25,113 bases of DNA from JBHENC01 sp051000345 (GTDB lineage: Bacteria > Acidobacteriota > Blastocatellia > Pyrinomonadales > Pyrinomonadaceae), in NCBI GenBank assembly GCA_051000345.1, contig JBPCOJ010000070.1:1-25113 (forward strand), in the 5' to 3' direction. The notes under the pieces were generated by a model. It had not been told where the DNA came from. It saw only the letters and a list, made by a program, of their open reading frames with translations, and ran no database searches. Made by a program: the position numbers and the translations under genes. Positions 23,234 through 25,113 of this stretch are shown in pieces; the first letter of the stretch is position 1, and each line of letters opens with the position of its first letter.

Positions 23234-23755
23234 ATGGACGGACTCAAACAATTAATCCGCGAAGTGCCTGATTTTCCGAAGCCGGGCATTAACTTTTACG
23301 ACATCACGACGCTGCTCAAGAATCCGCAGGGCTTGCGTTTGACGGTCGATGCACTCGCCGAAGAATTTAACGGCGAGAAGGTAGACACTGTAATCGGCAT
23401 CGAAGCGCGCGGCTTTATCTTCGCGCCCGCGCTCGCCTATCACATGAGCGCGGGCTTCGTGCCTGTGCGCAAGCCCGGCAAGCTTCCCGCCGAATGCGCG
23501 TCGCTTTCCTATGATTTGGAATACGGGCAGGACACTTTGCAGATACACCGCGACGCCGTGGGCAAAGGCCAGCGTGTCATCATCGCAGACGATTTGCTGG
23601 CGACGGGCGGCACGGCAAAGGCTGTCGTCGATTTAGTGGAGAGCCTTGGCGGAGTCATCGCCGGATTGGTTTTCGTCGTCGAATTGGAATTTCTGCCGGG
23701 ACGCAAAAAACTCGAAGGCTACGACGTGCGCTCGCTCATCAAGTATCAATCGTGA
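23234..23755 (+). CDS. apt: Adenine phosphoribosyltransferase
   Basis: Apt salvages adenine by joining it to the ribose phosphate of PRPP, giving AMP. The 173-residue protein starts MDGLKQLIREVPDFPKPGIN. It carries GIEARGFIFAPALA (55-68), RKPGKLP (79-85) and the PRPP-binding loop VIIADDLLATGGTA (115-128). ATG 23234 fits the family; the longer frame runs back through the inverted repeat. No ribosome binding site is evident. PRPP is made from ribose 5-phosphate, the product shared by rpiB and psuG in this window, but there is no operon link. Confidence 0.97.
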   Translation: MDGLKQLIREVPDFPKPGINFYDITTLLKNPQGLRLTVDALAEEFNGEKVDTVIGIEARGFIFAPALAYHMSAGFVPVRKPGKLPAECASLSYDLEYGQDTLQIHRDAVGKGQRVIIADDLLATGGTAKAVVDLVESLGGVIAGLVFVVELEFLPGRKKLEGYDVRSLIKYQS

Positions 23756-23774
23756 ACAATCAATGACGATTGCT

Positions 23775-24392
23775 TTAATCACGCGGCGTTGCGGTTGGAA
23801 GCTTTTCCGGTAGCCTGTAAGTTGTGTGCTCCGTGACGGACTTCGGAAGAGGCAACACGTTGGAGGGCGCAAGCTCGGCGGTTGATTGCACAGCGGGAAT
23901 GTTCGATTGATCCAGAGCCTTCTGCGTTAGCGCTTCTAAGGAATTATCCGGCACACGTTTGCGCGCCACCGTAAACGCTAATCCGTTGAGAATAATTCCC
24001 AGACCGATTAAGAATACAACGATGCCTGCGCCCACTAACACTAAAGCATCTCCATGAGCGAAGAAGCCGAACAGCAACGCCGCGCCCAAACCAATCGAAG
24101 CCGTAACGACGCCGGAGCGAACACACCGCAAACGTTTTTCTTCGGGCGATTCTAAAAACTTTTCGATTTGCGGCAGCACATCTTCCGCCACTCGCTTGAG
24201 GTCGCGCGTCGATTGTGTTTCTTTGATTTTAGCGGCGATGGCGCGCCCGATTTCGTCGCGCGCGGAAGCGGCGGACGCAGTAATCTCGTCCGGCCTTTCC
24301 AGCGCCGCGCGCACCGAACGCAAGTCCGTACCGCAAGCGCGGCAGTATTGATTGGGTTGGCGTTCTTCCGACGCGCAGCTAGGGCAAAACAT
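23775..24392 (-). CDS. Zinc-ribbon membrane protein of unknown function
   Basis: The 205-residue protein starts with a zinc ribbon, MFCPSCASEERQPNQYCRAC, using Cys3, Cys6, Cys17 and Cys20. A charged helical stretch (residues 25-90) follows, then two hydrophobic helices at about 93-110 and 116-140, and a disordered Pro/Ser/Thr-rich tail. Proteins of this layout are common in Acidobacteriota-like genomes and have no assigned role. It is convergent with apt, with 19 bases between them. ATG 24392 is preceded by AAAGGA at rather long spacing. Confidence 0.75.
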   Translation of the reverse strand: MFCPSCASEERQPNQYCRACGTDLRSVRAALERPDEITASAASARDEIGRAIAAKIKETQSTRDLKRVAEDVLPQIEKFLESPEEKRLRCVRSGVVTASIGLGAALLFGFFAHGDALVLVGAGIVVFLIGLGIILNGLAFTVARKRVPDNSLEALTQKALDQSNIPAVQSTAELAPSNVLPLPKSVTEHTTYRLPEKLPTATPRD

Positions 24393-24502
24393 AAATTGCG
24401 CAGCGTTCCTTTAACATTAAAATTACAGACAAACTTTGTACGAAGGCTGATCCGGCGAGGTTCATTCTAATGTGCTTCCACGCGTTATGAAAGCTAACGT
24501 GC

Positions 24503-24532
24503 TTGCCATCGCTTCGCTGCATTTGCCATAAT
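24503..24532 (+). promoter_or_regulatory. Likely promoter of tRNA-Arg(CCU)
   Basis: TTGCCA at 24503-24508 and CATAAT at 24527-24532 are 18 bases apart, and the tRNA begins 11 bases after the -10 box, a distance typical for a tRNA promoter. Confidence 0.5.
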
Positions 24533-24542
24533 CCCAAGTCAT

Positions 24543-24619
24543 GCTCCCGTAGCTCAGTTGCATAGAGCGACCGCCTCCTAAGCGGTAGGCCGCGCGTTGG
24601 AATCGCGCCGGGAGCACCA
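24543..24619 (+). tRNA. tRNA-Arg (anticodon CCU) with swapped 19-56 pair
   Basis: The 77-base gene includes an encoded CCA. The acceptor GCTCCCG pairs with CGGGAGC, the D-stem is GCTC/GAGC, the anticodon stem is ACCGC/GCGGT around CTCCTAA with CCT at 24577-24579, and the T-stem GCGCG/CGCGC is perfect. The D-loop reads AGTTGCATA, so position 19 is C (24561), and the T-loop reads TTGGAAT, so position 56 is G (24599). Nearly all tRNAs have G19 and C56, which pair between loops. Both changed together here, keeping a Watson-Crick pair. This argues for a functional gene rather than decay. Confidence 0.95.
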
Positions 24620-24634
24620 CATTTTGAAAGAAAC

Positions 24635-24680
24635 AAGCAAGAGAGGCGCGTCAAGATAATTTGAAGCGCCTCTCTTGCTT
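24635..24680 (+). terminator. Perfect 15-bp hairpin after tRNA-Arg(CCU)
   Basis: AAGCAAGAGAGGCGC (24635-24649) and GCGCCTCTCTTGCTT (24666-24680) are perfect reverse complements with a 16-base loop. It starts 16 bases after the tRNA, so it probably ends that transcript. It is followed by CGTTAG rather than a T-run, so it may not be a classic intrinsic terminator and could also be a repeat end. Confidence 0.5.
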
Positions 24681-24730
24681 CGTTAGTATGAAAGCCTTCG
24701 TGTTGAATAATTTATCGGGAGGCGACGGGC

Positions 24731-24874
24731 ATGAAAAATTCTTTGTACTACGGCGATAATCTGGAAGTGCTGCGCAAGCACATACGCGATGAAACCGTTG
24801 ACCTTGTGTATATTGATCCGCCGTTCAACTCGAAGCGAAATTATAATCGGATTTACAACAACATAGGGCGCTAA
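24731..24874 (+). pseudogene. DNA methyltransferase, N-terminal fragment
   Basis: The frame encodes 47 residues, MKNSLYYGDNLEVLRKHIRD and onward, containing the catalytic DPPF motif (VYIDPPFNSKRNYN, residues 26-39) of amino-methyltransferases, and then stops after YNNIGR. A strong ribosome binding site (GGGAGG, 24717-24722) precedes ATG 24731. Complete members are several hundred residues long and carry further domains, so this is a truncated gene. The break comes 64 bases before the insertion sequence at 24939. The loss may be tied to that element or to earlier rearrangement near the tRNA gene. It is likely inactive, as the S-adenosylmethionine and target recognition parts are missing. Confidence 0.85.
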
Positions 24875-24938
24875 TAGGAACAATCGCTATTTGCTGTTAA
24901 CCTCAAAAACCATTGATTGAAGTTCTAATGACATTTTT

Positions 24939-25113
24939 CTTAGGACTTACGCAAAAAGCTAAGAAGTAGATAATGGCAGGATGATGACTGCCACCCAACG
25001 AGCAACCCGACTTGATTACTGTCAGTATCTTCTGAGCAGTCAAATCAACTATACGCTGACCAACTTTGCTGACCATAGCCAACATTACAGCCATGACCAC
25101 TTGAATCGCTACT
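24939..25113 (+). mobile_element. Insertion sequence right copy, 5' end only (IS701-like?)
   Basis: The element edge is CTTAGGACTTACGCAAAAAG, identical to the inverted copy at 128-109. It runs to the window end and holds the start of a transposase gene. The two elements point away from each other. The remainder of the element and its other end lie outside the window. Confidence 0.75.
24981..25113 (+). CDS. Transposase, N-terminal part (runs off the window)
   Basis: From ATG 24981 the frame reads MMTATQRATRLDYCQYLLSS and continues with QINYTLTNFADHSQHYSHDH to the window edge, 44 codons. By recollection this resembles the N-terminus of IS701-type DDE transposases. Catalytic residues lie outside the window. 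The matching frame at 86-1 shares the block, with two replacements among 28 residues. A small frame on the opposite strand is a shadow. Confidence 0.65.
   Translation, partial: MMTATQRATRLDYCQYLLSSQINYTLTNFADHSQHYSHDHLNRY

Noticed and set aside
1..25113. The whole window as a composite transposon bounded by the two insertion sequences
   Set aside because: The copies are diverged and the inside holds mostly housekeeping genes. Assembly breaks at repeats are a simpler explanation.

Overview
The window is about 25 kb of moderately high-GC bacterial chromosome. No gene gives a taxonomic name directly. The mix of housekeeping and accessory genes (HemQ-type heme synthesis, a UvsE endonuclease, an S9 peptidase, a speD/DUF4178/DUF350/speE cluster, a lone microcompartment shell gene) would suit a Gram-negative such as Acidobacteriota (Blastocatellia-like). 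That is an inference from general knowledge, not a placement.

Both ends are the start of the same kind of insertion sequence (1-128 on the minus strand, 24939-25113 on the plus strand). The two transposase genes face outward and run off the window. The two copies differ almost only at silent positions. The window is probably a contig that stopped at repeats.

Layout from the left: rpiB (ribose-5-phosphate isomerase B) and gnd (6-phosphogluconate dehydrogenase) are pentose-phosphate genes. A large APC-superfamily permease follows, and then a structured non-coding RNA with blocks resembling the ydaO/yuaA cyclic-di-AMP riboswitch. A DoxX-like membrane protein and a secreted repeat protein lie on the minus strand. 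A bacterial microcompartment hexamer shell gene (BMC-H) sits 24 bases ahead of psuG (pseudouridine-5'-phosphate glycosidase). Next are an S9 peptidase, uvsE and an acyltransferase-3 membrane protein.

From 12420 to 18553 there is a tightly packed run of six genes: speD, a zinc-ribbon DUF4178 membrane protein, a 61-residue membrane peptide, a DUF350 membrane protein, a membrane-anchored spermidine-synthase-like protein and a Tat/lipoprotein-type FAD oxidoreductase. The overlapping starts and stops argue that they are made together. The set looks like a membrane-centred polyamine synthesis and processing system of poorly known purpose.

The right part has a quinone oxidoreductase, an endonuclease/exonuclease/phosphatase-fold protein, tRNA-Arg(UCG), a cytochrome c lipoprotein, hemQ, a small Cys-rich membrane protein, acylphosphatase, apt and a zinc-ribbon membrane protein. 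It ends with tRNA-Arg(CCU) and a truncated DNA methyltransferase next to the right insertion sequence. The tRNA-Arg(CCU) carries a coordinated C19/G56 swap of a nearly universal tertiary base pair.

The most interesting items are the BMC-H/psuG pair with rpiB nearby (a possible compartment for ribose-5-phosphate chemistry), the polyamine membrane operon, the orphan ydaO-like RNA and the tRNA with the swapped pair.
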